DNA from: Cephalopachus bancanus
Lineage: Eukaryota; Chordata; Mammalia; Primates; Tarsiidae
Reading direction: 5' to 3'
Length of the DNA stretch: 64,000 bases
NCBI GenBank assembly: GCA_027257055.1
Contig: JAPVLO010000083.1
Coordinates: forward strand, 4,262,001 to 4,326,000
The notes beneath the pieces were generated by a model. It was not told the DNA's origin. It saw nothing but the letters and a program-made list of their open reading frames with translations, and ran no database searches. A program made the position numbers and the translations under genes. Below are positions 33,290 through 44,340 of the stretch, piece after piece (positions within the stretch are counted from its first letter, which is position 1; every line of letters begins with the position of its first letter).

Positions 33290-34604
33290 AATGCTTTTTA
33301 GGAAATCCTAGACAGAGCAATCTGGAAAAAGAAGAAATAATGTCATTTAAATTGGAAAAGAAGAAATTAAACTATCTCTGTCAACAATATGATTTTACAC
33401 CCAGAGAACCCTAAAGACTCCTCCAAAAGATTCCTAGGCTTGATAATTAAATTTAGTAAAGTTTCACACAAATCAGTAGCATGCTATACACCAATAGTGA
33501 CCAAGCTGAGAATAAAATCAAGAACTTAATTCCATTTACAACAGCATCCAAGAAGCTACAATACCTAGAGATATACTTAACCAAAGAAATGAAAGATCTC
33601 TACAAAGAGAACTGTAAAACCCTAACAAAAGAAATTGCAGAGGACAAAAACAAATAAAGAAGCATCCCATGTTCATGGATTAGAAGAATCAATATTGTTA
33701 AATATGACTATATTATCCAAAATAACCTACAGATTCGGTGCAATGCCTATCAAACTATCAATAAATTTAGAAAAAAAAAACTATAATTCATATGAACCAA
33801 AAAAGAGCCACAATAGCCAAAGCAATCCTAAGCAAAAAGAACAAAGCTGGAGACATCACGTGACCTGACTTCAAACTACACTACAAGGCTGTAGTCACCA
33901 AAACAGCATGATATTGGTATAAGAACAGAAACATGGGCCAATGGAACAGAATAAAGAACCCAGAAATAATCCCAAATACATACAACCAATTGATCTTTGA
34001 CAAAGCAGACAAATACATACACTGGGGAAAGGATACCCTATTCAACAAATGATGCTGGGAATATCAGATATCCACATGCAGAAAATTGAAACTTGATTCC
34101 TATATCTCCTCATAAACAAAAATTAACTGAAAATGGACTAAAGACTTAAATGTCAGGCCTTATATTATAAAAGTTCTAGGAAAAAAGTAGGAAAAACTCA
34201 AAACTCTTCTGAACATCAGCATAAGCAAAGAATTTATGGCTGAAACTCTAAAAGCAAATGCAACTAAACATATATATATATATACTTGTGACCTAATTAA
34301 AAAGCTTCTGCACAGTCTGAAATAATCAACAAAACAAATAGGCAATCTACGGAATGGGAGAAGATATTCACAAGCTATACATCTGACAAATGGTTAATAT
34401 CCAGAATCCACAAAGAACTCAAAAACTCAGCAAGAAAAAAACAACTTACCCCATTAAAAAGCGGGTAAATGACATGGACATCTCTCAAAAGAAGACATAC
34501 AAATGGCCAACAACATATGAAAAATGCTCAACATCACTCATCATCAGGGAAATGCAAATTAAAACCACAATGGGATACCACCTTATATCAGTAAGAAAGG
34601 AGGC
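33290..34604 (+). mobile_element. Older L1 ORF2 fragment (L1M/L1PB-like)
   Basis: Diverged ORF2 sequence from just around the FADD region ('ttacacccagagaaccctaa') through 'ggaaatgcaaattaaaacca'. It is clearly different from the two long L1s and closer to older mammalian L1s. It stops abruptly where the 5' UTR of the next L1 begins and does not resume after it. A short TA run lies at 34270-34283. Frames 33635-33868 and 34390-34635 are its remnants. Confidence 0.85.
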
Positions 34605-35533
34605 TGGTGAGTGTCTGACTCCTCTCTTCCCCTAGCAACAATTGTAAGAGATCAGGAGGGCAGCGCAGAGACCAGAGACCCTATTCTCCTGCTGTGAACT
34701 GGATGCCCTGGGAGCTGTGACAAAGCTGGAAGAGGAAGGAAGGGGGTAAGATCTCGAGAGATGCTGTGTCAAGTTATTGCAGCCCCCTTCTCTCTCATGG
34801 GCGTGGGACAGCTACCAATTGCAGGTAGCAGGGGGTGAAGATGGTAACATCTTAAGTTCCAACAGCAAATAGAGAACCTGAAGTAACAGCTCTGCAGTCA
34901 CAAAACCCATCACAAGACACAGCCCATCCTCTCAAAGAGATATACTAAAGCTGAGAACTCTAACAACATTTTTTGGGGGGTAGGGTTTTTCCTGTTTGTT
35001 TTTCTTTGGGGGGTAATGTTTTGTTTATTTAATTATCTCATTTAGTTGCTTTGATTTTGGGTTGATTTTCTCTTTTCTTTCCTTCTTCTATTTCTCTTTC
35101 TTTGTTCTTTCTCTGTTTTTTTTCTTTCTTTCTTTTTCTATTTTTCTTTCCTCTTTTTCTCTCTTTCTCCTTTTTTCTCACTTTTCTCTCTTTTCCCTCT
35201 TATTACCTGTCTTGGACTCAGGGGCTATGCAAGCATACTCACAGTAAGGTCATGTTGTGTAGAGATGAAGAGTGAGTCCCAGCTGGCCCATATACCAGAT
35301 AGCAAACCTGCCAATAGATTCAGAATACTTGCAGCTCCCCCACCCCTAGTAAGTGCTTAAAATTGTAAAGAGGCAGCACAATGCTCCACACACAGCCCTA
35401 TTTCATAATTGAACAAACCTGGAGCTCCAGTTCAAGGAAGGACAAAAGATAAGGCAAATATCAGAAGTGACTGCTTCTTCATTTTCCACTGAGCAACAGA
35501 ATTAAAGAGATAGATAAGAGAACTGCTCCAAAT
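34605..35533 (+). promoter_or_regulatory. L1 copy 2 5' UTR
   Basis: G+C-richer start ('ggaggctggtgagtgtctga'), then G-rich 'ttttttggggggtaggg' at about 34970. A 150-base pyrimidine tract (about 35060-35210) of TTTC/TTTTTC units follows, then purine-rich sequence into ORF1. Presumed internal promoter region; dead element. Frame 35062-35247 is the translated T/C tract and not a gene. Confidence 0.7.
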
Positions 35534-36088
35534 GAAGAAAAACCGACGAAAAACTGCTACTAACCATCAGAGTCCCAGCAAAGAGTCAGTGCTAGAAAGA
35601 ACAGCTATTGGAGCACAAACAATGGCTATTTCCCAGAACAGACAATTCTGCATGTGTTTCTGTGTAGTGGGAGTATGAGAGGCTGACTGAGTGAAGACTT
35701 GAGAGCAAGTGGCCAGGGCCCCCCAGTGAAGCTGCTGCTGGTTCTGCAGCTGCTTGGCTTGGACCCTAGGGCTTCCTAGAACACAGAAGTTGAGTGCCAT
35801 TTTCTAAAATCAGCAGAGCTTTTCCTACCAGAAGGAAACTTACAAAAATCAGAGAAACATTGGATAGAATGAATAAAAATCAAGAAATGCAAGGGCTAAA
35901 ACCAAAGGAAATTGCAACAGAGCTAGACAGGCTCAAGAAAGCATATTTAGAAATAACAGAACTCCATCCAAGAAATAAGTAACAAACTGACAAGCATGGG
36001 AAGTAGAATTAATCAAGGAGAAAAAAGAATCTCAGAGCTAGAGGAACAAAATACAGAACTAACCCAATCTATTAAAAATATAGGGGAA

Positions 36089-36366
36089 GCTGGGCTCAGT
36101 GGCTCAGCCTGTAATCCCGCGCTTTGGGAGGCCGAGGTGAGTGGATTGCCTGAGCCCACGGGTTTGAGACCCACCTGGGCAACTTGGCGAGACCTCATCT
36201 CTACAACAAATCAAAAAATTAGCTGGGCATGGTAGCGCATGCCTATAGTTCCAGGTACTTGGAAAGCTGAGACGGAAGGATCGCCAGAGCCCAGCAGGTC
36301 GAGGCTGCAGTGGCCAGGAGAGTGCCACTGCACTCCAGTATGGGCGACAGAGCATGACTCCAACTC
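36089..36366 (+). mobile_element. Alu SINE in ORF1 of L1 copy 2
   Basis: Dimeric Alu from 'gctgggctcagtggctcag' to 'gactccaactcaaa'. The right arm has perfect 8-bp arms, gcagtggc (36307-36314) and gccactgc (36324-36331). The usual poly(A) tail is replaced by an AT-rich perfect inverted repeat (36369-36413). A degenerate target duplication (atatagggga versus atatgggaaa) is suggested. The overlapping open frames on both strands are Alu-derived. Confidence 0.95.
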
Positions 36367-36368
36367 AA

Positions 36369-36413
36369 ATATATATATATATTTATATGGGAAATATAAA
36401 TATATATATATAT
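36369..36413. repeat. Perfect 20-bp AT inverted repeat at the Alu tail
   Basis: Left arm 36369-36388 and right arm 36394-36413 are exact reverse complements (20 of 20), with a 5-base gggaa spacer. Both arms are (TA)n interrupted by TTTA/TAAA at matching places. This could extrude as a cruciform. It probably arose by expansion and fold-back of the Alu's 3' tail. Confidence 0.9.
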
Positions 36414-37109
36414 GGGAAAGTCTTAAGAAGAAAAAGTAGACTCTCCAGGTGATATGTGATTTTATCAAGAAATCAAACCTACCTCCTCAGAATACCTGAA
36501 ATAGAAAGAGAAATGGAAAACACCTTGGAACAAACGTCCCATGAGGTCACTCAAGAAAAAAGTCCCTCATCTGGCCAGAAAGCACAAGAGATCCAGAGAA
36601 CCCCTGCAAGACATCTTGTGAGAAGACCAACCCCTAGACACTTAGTAACTTATACACAAAGTAGGTATAAAAGAAAAAATTCTAAAGGCAGCAAGGGAAA
36701 AAGGTCAGACAACCTACCAGGGGAGACATCAGAATTAATGCAGACTTATCTGCAGAAACAGTATAGCCCAGAAGAAATTGGATCATAATCTTTAATGTTC
36801 TCAAAGATAAATAATTTTGACCAAGAACTTAACCTAGCCAAGTTAAGCTTCAACAGCAAAAGAGAATTTAAATCCTTCCCAGACTCCTAATCCCTAAGAG
36901 AATATGCTGCTTGGACATCAGTTCTAAAGCAGATGTTTAAAAAGGTGCTGTGCACAGAAGAAAAAAGAAACAAAAGAAAGGCCATATATTTCACAAGACT
37001 ACAAACAAACAGAAGCAGCAGAACATGCAGCATACCTGCAAAAATGAAAGCACACACGTATATGAACACAAAAATAAATGAAAAAAAAAACAACCTTATA
37101 AGAGCAATA

Positions 37110-40100
37110 TGCCAGGGACAAACTTCTACGTTTCAATAATCAGCCTGAACATGAATGGACTAAATGCAAACCACTGAAAAGACATAGAATGGCAAACTGG
37201 ATAAAAACAAATGACTCAGCAATTTGCTGTTACCTCAAGAAAACTCATCTCACCACAAAGTACACCCACAGATTCAAAGTTAGAGCATGGAAAACAAATT
37301 TTCAGACAAACAGATTGCAAAAGACCCAGGAGTGGTTTAATATCAGACAAAACAAACTTTAAGCTATCAAACATTTCAAAAGGTACAAAAGAACACTACA
37401 TAATGATTAAAGTTCGATTCATCAACAAGAAATATCCATCCTAAACATATATGCATCCAACACAGGAGCACCAGTTTTTATAAAACAGTTACTAAGTAAA
37501 GTGAAAAAAGATATTGACCCTAACATTATTATAGCTGAGAACCTAAATACCCTACTAACAGCCCTAGATAGAACATTGAGATAAAAAAATCAACAAAGAG
37601 ATCCAGAACCTCAACTTGACACCTGACCAAATGGAATTAGTATATATCTACAGAAACTCCACCAAACCATGGAATACACATTCTACTCATCACCACATGG
37701 AACATACTCCAAGATTGACCACATTCTTGGCCATAAATCAAGTATAAACACATTTCCAAGATTGAAATACTGCCATGCACCTTCTCAGACCATAGTGAAA
37801 TAAAAGTAAATATCACCACCAATAAAATAGCCCCCAAGCCCATAAAGACATAAACACTAAAAAGCATGATACTGAAAAACTCCAGGGTCAACATAGATTA
37901 AAAGATTCCTGGAAACAAATGAAAATGAAGAAACATCTTACCAAAACCTCTGGGATTCTATGAAAACAGTACTAAGAGGGGAATTTATATTTCTATGAAC
38001 ACACATCAATAAAATAAGAAAAAAAAACCAAGTTGACAGTCTAACAAATAACCTAAGGGAGCAGGAGAGGCAAGACCACCAAAACCCTAACTTCAGTTGA
38101 AGATTCAAGATCACCAAAGTAAAAGCTCAAATATGGGACATAAAAGACAAAAATACCACAGAAAAAAATTAACAAAGCGAAAAGCAGATCCTTTGAAAGG
38201 ATAAACAAGATGGATGGACCACTAGCCAGAATGACCAAGAAAAAGAGAGAAAAATCCCAAATAAACACAATCAGAAATACAAAAGTTCAAGTCACAACTG
38301 ACCCAAAGAATTACAAAAGATTATCAGAGATTACTGTGCACACCTGTATGGAAACAAGCTCAATAACCTAAATGAAATGGAGGACCTTCTAACATCACAA
38401 ACCTCCCAAGATTGAAACAAAAAGAAATCGAGACCCTAAATAGACCAATAACAACCCAGGAAATTGACTATGTCATAAGAAAACTACCTATAAAAAAAAA
38501 GCCCTGGACCAGATGACTTTTTGGTGGAATTCTACAAGACATACAAGAAGAAGTTGACACCAATTCTATTGAAAGTATTCTAAGCAATCAAGAAAGGTGG
38601 AATGCTCCACAAATAACTTTATAGAGCTAACATCACACTGATATCCAAACCAGGTAAAGATCCAACAAAGAAAGAAAACTACAGGCCAATATCCCTGATG
38701 AACATAGATGCAAAAATCTCAACAAGTATAGTCAATCAGATCCAACAACACATCTCAAAAATCATCCACCAACCAAGTAGGCATCATTTCCAGGATGAGG
38801 GGCTAGTTCAACATCTGCAAGACCCTATATGTAATTAAATACATCAACAGATATAAAAACAAGAACTACATGATTATATCATTAGATGCAGAAAAAGCTT
38901 TTGATAAAATCCAGCATCCCTTCTTGATAAAACTCTCAAACACCTAGGCATAGAGGGAACATACCACAAAATAGTAAGAGCCAACTATGATAAACCAACA
39001 GCCAACATATTGCTAAATGGACAGAAATTGGAAGCATTATCCTGAAAACTGGAACAAGTCAAGGCTGCCCACTCTCACCCTTCCTATTCAACATAGTGTT
39101 GGAAGTCCTAGCAACAGCAATCAGACAAGAGAAGGAAATCACAGGTATACAAATGGGAAAAGGAGAAGTCAAGTTATCCCTCTTTGCTGATGATATGATC
39201 CTATATCTCGAAAAACCAGTAGAATCTGTCAAAAACCTTCTCGTATCTGAAAGGACTTTGGTAAAGCCTAAGGGTACAAATAAATGTGCAAACAATAGTC
39301 ACATTCTTATACACCAGCAACAGACAGAGAACAAAATAGAAAGCAAGATCCCATTTATAATAGTCACACAAAAAATGAAATAACTCGACATCTTCCTAAC
39401 CAGAGAAGTGAAAGATCTTTACAAGAAAAACTACAGAACACAGCTCAAAGAACTCAAAGATGATACAGAGAAATGGAAAAATATTCCATGCTCATGGATT
39501 GGAAGAATCAACATAGTTAAGATGTCCATCCTACTGAAGGCAACCTACAGATTCCATGCTATAACCATTAAATTACCTACATCAGTCTTCTCAGACCTGG
39601 AAACAACAATACAAAAATTCATATAGACACATAAATGACCATGAATAGCCAAAGCAATCCTTAGCAGAAGAAACAAAATGGAAGCAACACACTTCCAGAC
39701 TTTAAAGTTTATGATAAGGCTATAATAATCAAAACAACTTGGTATTGGTACAAGAACAAGCATATAGAACAATGGAACAGAATAGAGATTCTGGAGGTAA
39801 ATCCTCAATTTCTTAACCAACTCATCTTCCACAAAGCCTCCACCAACGACTACTGGGGAGAGGAGAACCCATTCAGTAAATGGTGCTGTGAAAACTGACT
39901 GATCATATGCAGGAGAATGAAACAGGACCCCTACATACCACCATATACAAAAATCAACTCCAAATGGATCAAAGACCTAAATGTGAAACCCCAAACTTTA
40001 AGAATCTTAGAAAATGCAAGAGACGCCCTTATAGAAATCAGAATAAGCAATCAATTTCTGATCAAAAGCCCATGGCCTAAGAGATAAGATAGAAAAGTGG

Positions 40101-40933
40101 AAACTTCATCAAACTGAAAAGCTTCTGCAAAGCAAAAAAACCATTAAGAGAGTGGGGAGACAGTCCACAGAATAAAAAAAATGTTTGCCAACTGCATATT
40201 TGATCTAGGCCTAACATCCAGGATCTACAAGGAATTCAATCATGCCTAAGGGAAAAAAACCAACAGCCCCATTAAAAAGTGGGCAAAAGACATGAATAGA
40301 TACTTATTAAAGTAAGATATACGGGCAGCCAACAGACATATGAAAATACGCTCAGCCTCACTAATCATCAGATAAATGCAAATCAAAACTACATTGAGAT
40401 TCCACCTAATCCCAGTAAGAATGTACATCATTAATAAAACAAACCTACAGATGCTGGTGAGGATGGGGAGAAAAGAGAACACTTCTACACTGCTAGAGGG
40501 AATGCAAACTAGTACTACCTCTACAGAAAATAGTGTGGCGATTTCTAAAAGAACTAGAAATTCACCTTCCATATGACCCAGCAATCCCCCTACTAGAAAT
40601 ACAGCCAGAGGAACTCAAATCATTCTATCAAAAAGAAACTTGCACATGCATGGTTATTACAGCACTATTCACAATAGCAAAATCATGGAACCAACTCAGC
40701 TGCTCATCGAAGCAGGATTGGGTTTTTTAAATGTGGTACATATACACAATGGAATATTATGCAGCCATAAAAATGGACAAACATTTGGACTTCACAGCAA
40801 CTTGGATGGATTTTTAGAATCAAGAATACTCAGTGATCTATCACAGAAACAAAGAACTGAGTATCACATGTTCTCACTCATAAGCGGATCCTGGACATTT
40901 ACCATAATACTATCAGAAAGGGATTGGCAGTAG
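37110..40933 (+). pseudogene. L1 ORF2 of copy 2, broken
   Basis: The endonuclease start is recognisable at about 37110-37440 with stops. The catalytic SDH region lies at about 37790. The reverse transcriptase spans about 38440-39400: '[10 protein letters not shown]' near 38887, 'SQGCPLSPFLFN' near 39056, and FADD at 39183-39194 inside an open frame (39096-39383, [16 protein letters not shown]). The C-terminal region runs to the open frame 40640-40933, which ends after 'EYHMFSLISGSW'. Many frameshifts; inactive. Unlike copy 1, it retains 'caagt' just before motif C. Confidence 0.9.
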
Positions 40934-41097
40934 CAGAATACTGCTGGGATGGGTTGGGGAGGGCGCAACATGAATAAGGGTGCCTGATCTCAAACCAGGC
41001 AAAGTAGGGACCATGGAGGCCCAAACTTTACCTGTATGATGTCCACTGGTATACCTAATCCTGAATTGTACCCTACATCTTTAAAATAAAATATATA
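40934..41097 (+). other. L1 copy 2 3' UTR and A-rich end
   Basis: G-rich 'gctgggatgggttggggagg', 'gcaacatgaataagggtgcc', then 'gatctcaaaccaggcaaagt' and 'cctgaattgtaccctacatc', ending in AAATAAAATA repeats. Confidence 0.85.
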
Positions 41098-42010
41098 AAA
41101 AATAAAATAAACATAACATGAACTTTTTTTAAAAAAGCATAAGAAGTTTCTCTTGTGCAGTGGAGGATGCATTTAACATTATTTTCTTGAGGTGGAAATA
41201 TGTGGGAAAAGGAACATTTTGGAGAGAAGTGGAGAAGTAAGTGTTTCTCTATTTTGCAAGTGCTGATTTTTTTTCATAATTGAAAAACATGAACTGTGAG
41301 AAAAGCAATAACTAAAAATTCTAGTGGAAATGTTAAGAATTTAACAGAGAGTTACACACCATTGAGTAAAAACGAAGAACATTCAGCAATTCTGATATTT
41401 GTGAAATTAAATAATTTTGACTAAGATATGTTTTATGCAAATGTTTGGTGCTATGTTTTGTTTATTTATTTTAGTACAATGCATACTGTTACTTTCATTT
41501 TAGTGAAATGCAGTTGTTCATTTAAAAAGAAAGCAATTCCCTTAATAAGTACATGCCACATAATCACTTTAAATTAAGTATCAATGCAGGCAAAGTAGTA
41601 AGTGTAGCCAGGCTCCAGAGGTTTTATATTTTTATTACTGGGGTTGTAAAGACTCTCAGAAAGTTTTAAAATAGAAATAATTTTTTGAAGCAGCACTCAA
41701 CATTTTCTCTGTTCATTAAAATGATAACAACAAATTTCCTGCCTATTGTGCTACCTAATTAACACCTGGTTTAGAAATCTAGAAATCACTCTGGCACCAG
41801 GAGTTGTATGATAACATAATAACATGCCCTTTGCATTTGTGCTACTGAAATAGAGAGTGGTAATAGGTAATTTTTCACAAATAATTTGAAAGTTATCTTT
41901 AACTTAAATGCTCTAGTAAAAACTGTGTGACAATTTTTGGAGAAATGTTACCAACTTGAAAAATTTGAAAAATTGTAATCCCATTTGCAGTTAATAAAAT
42001 GGTTATTTCA
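41098..42010. other. Unique sequence, no gene seen
   Basis: AT-rich flank with no recognisable repeat or reading frame of note. Confidence 0.5.
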
Positions 42011-42019
42011 ACAGAAAAA

Positions 42020-42598
42020 AAAAAAAGAATGGCCATCAAACACACTTCTACACTATTGGTGGTAATGCAAACTAGTTCAACCTCTATGAGAAACAGTGTG
42101 GCGATTCCTAAAAGATCTATAAATTGACCTTCCATACGATCCAGCAATCCCTCTTCTGGGAATATACCTGGAGGAACTTAAATCACTCTACAAAAAAAGA
42201 TACCTGCACATATATTTTATTGCAGCCCTATTTACGATAGCAAAAAACATGGAACCAACCGTTCTGTCCATCAAAAGTAGACTGGATTAAAAAAAATGTG
42301 GTACGTATACACAATGGAATATTATGCAGCCATAAAGAAGAACAAAATTATGGACTTCTCAGCAACTTGGATGAATTTAGAGTCTATCATACTCAGTTAT
42401 CTATCACAGAAACAAAGAACTGAGTATTGGCAGTAGCCGGAAACTGTCAGGGGAGGGGGCACATAACATTAATAAGGGCAACTGATCTCAAACCAGGCAA
42501 AGTGGAGACCAAAGGTAGGCCCAAAATTTACCTGTATCATGGCCACTTGTATACCTAATCCTGAATTGTATCCCACATCTTTAAAATAAAGTAAGTTT
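42020..42598 (+). mobile_element. L1 3' end, truncated and internally deleted
   Basis: Begins with 'gaatggccatc', then jumps to 'aacacacttctacactattgg', so about 50 bases of ORF2 are missing compared with 40425-40490. Carries the ORF2 tail and the second-lineage 3' UTR ('gatctcaaaccaggcaaagt'), ending at 'cccacatctttaaaataaag'. A 12-A run directly precedes its 5' junction. The 82-codon minus frame here is a shadow. Confidence 0.9.
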
Positions 42599-43839
42599 TA
42601 AAATATAAAAAAACTACATTTTAAAAAATTGAATGTACTTATTAAATAAAATGTAACAATACAAAAAAACTTTTAAAATATAGTCTAATGGAAAGTGTTA
42701 CTTTTGTTAATTTTATATCAACTGACTCTGAGTTAGACAGTTAACATTTGGGGATAGGGACATCTATGAAAGAAAACCAATTCTGCACAACAGTTTTCTG
42801 ATTAGATTATGCCTCCAACATGGGAAATTATCTATTGCAAATAGCCAAACCTATTATTCATTAACCAGCAATCCACACTCAAGGAAACAGTTTCAATATC
42901 TTAGATCTGGGCTTTGTTGGTAACCATATGTCTGCCCGAGAAAAAGACAATTCTACTTCTCAACTTCTACCAATTCATGAAGTCTTGATTGAATGTTTCA
43001 CACTGTTTCCTGAAGTTAGAGTTTAATTTATCCTGCTTAACCTAAAAACAACATAACTAGATACTACTAAGAGATGACTTTCAATGTATGGTAGATATTC
43101 TAGAAAATTACTTAAAATTATTATTAAAATATGTATTTGAGTAGAACTCACCCAGCACATTTCCCTCAGGTTGACCCTAACAAATACACTCACTTCTCTT
43201 CTTACAAACTGCAAAGCACAACAAACACAATACCGGTGGAATAGCATCCCAACCCATTGCCAAATGCCACTCTCATTCCCAAGCAATCCATGCCAGATAA
43301 TGTCCAATGACAGACAAATTTGATATCTTCCACCTAGATAAAGAAATCTTATGGAGGCTTATAGCAATACATACAGTAAAAGTGATTTTTTAAAAGGAGA
43401 TTCAAAAAATCAAAACTAGGAGAAATCAAGTAGGATATTAAGATAAAATCAGGATTTAAATTAGAACAGAAATGTAGTCCTTATGTTACTGTATAATTAC
43501 TGAAGATTGCCTGTAAGTTTGACTCAGACTTCTAGCAGCCAAAGCAAAAGCAAAAAGAAAATTCTTAGAGTTAATATAATAGAAAAACTGCAATTTTTCG
43601 GGAGAAGCTCCGATTTCTCAACTCTCGTTTTTTAAAAATCTTTCCTAGAACCCTCATTAAGAGGATTCTGTGAGTTATGCTGGAGCTTGTTCTTCTCTTC
43701 TCGCTTTTAGTTACTGAGTGAGTGAGTGAGCGAGTAAGCAAGTTAGTTTTGATAATGTAATAAGTATCTGTGAATTGACCACTAATGGCCAAAGCTAGGA
43801 CCTTGACTTTAATCTACACACCACCTTTATGGTCTCGGC
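42599..43839. other. Unique sequence with a short (GAGT)n tract
   Basis: A GAGT-type simple repeat lies at 43716-43745. The 94-codon minus frame (43023-43307) has no recognisable domain. No gene seen. Confidence 0.5.
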
Positions 43840-44340
43840 CCAGCCCAGTCTACAGACTCCTTCCACCAAAAGTAACCATCATCCTAAATTGCATGCTTCT
43901 CTTTATCTCACTTCTCTTTTTATATTTGTGTTTAGCATTTATATGTACTTTCTTTTATTTCCATTGTTTTCATCTTTATAAAAATGAATATCATTTTGTA
44001 TGTAATTTTTAGGACTTAGTTTCTCACTTAATATTGTATTGCTAAGATTCACCTTACTATTGTATGTTGCCCTAATTCATTTTTTTATTGTGTAATAACC
44101 TTTCATTGTGTGCCTCTAATACAGTCCATTCATTTACTTGCTCACTGGTAGCTATTTAAGTTATTTTGAAGTTTTTGCTATTGTGAATAGTGGTACTGCG
44201 AATATTGTATACGTGTCTCCTTTTGAAAAATCTACAGAAGTCTCACCTAGTTATAGATCTAAGAGTGAAATTGCTGGATCATCAAGTGTGGATCATATTT
44301 AACAACATTCCCTTAATAAATATGGCCACTTACAGATAAA
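43840..44340 (-). mobile_element. Old L1M fragment, inverted
   Basis: Reads as the reverse of an L1 ORF2 end: 'ttattgtgtaataacctttc', 'cagtccattcatttacttgc', 'tttgctattgtgaatagtgg', 'acgtgtctccttttgaaaaa', 'gtgaaattgctggatcatca'. This order and phrasing match inverted L1MC/L1MD-type elements. It is the only clear minus-strand L1 in the window. Confidence 0.75.

Larger units (their letters stand above)
35534..36960 (+). pseudogene. L1 ORF1 of copy 2, broken and Alu-split
   Basis: Begins at ATG 35534 (MKKNRRKTATNHQ). The coiled-coil part appears at 35860-36085 in several frames (for example 'MGSRINQGEKRISELEEQNTEL', split by the Alu after about 36085). The RRM/CTD part follows at 36456-36788 (RNQTYLLRIPEIEREMENTLEQ, RRPTPRHLVTYTQS). 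Multiple stops and frameshifts, an Alu and an AT-hairpin tract interrupt it. The segment 35594-35820 does not match copy 1 and may be a lineage-specific N-terminal region or an insertion. Confidence 0.85.
34605..41097 (+). mobile_element. Near full-length L1 retrotransposon (copy 2), inactive
   Basis: About 6.5 kb: 5' UTR (34605-35533), ORF1 (from 35534, with an Alu at 36089-36366), ORF2 (about 37110-40933), 3' UTR and A-rich end (41080-41110). It has more stops and frameshifts than copy 1, so it is probably older. The 3' UTR has the 'gatctcaaaccaggcaaagt' and 'gcccaaactttacctgtatg' modules, which define the second local L1 lineage. I found no clear target duplication. The left edge abuts an older L1 fragment. 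Confidence 0.93.

Noticed and set aside
35062..35247. Phe/Ser/Leu-rich 61-codon frame resembling a membrane peptide
   Set aside because: It is the translation of the T/C tract in an L1 5' UTR.
36369..36413. microRNA precursor hairpin
   Set aside because: Almost pure AT arms with a 5-base loop derived from an Alu tail; not a microRNA-like precursor.
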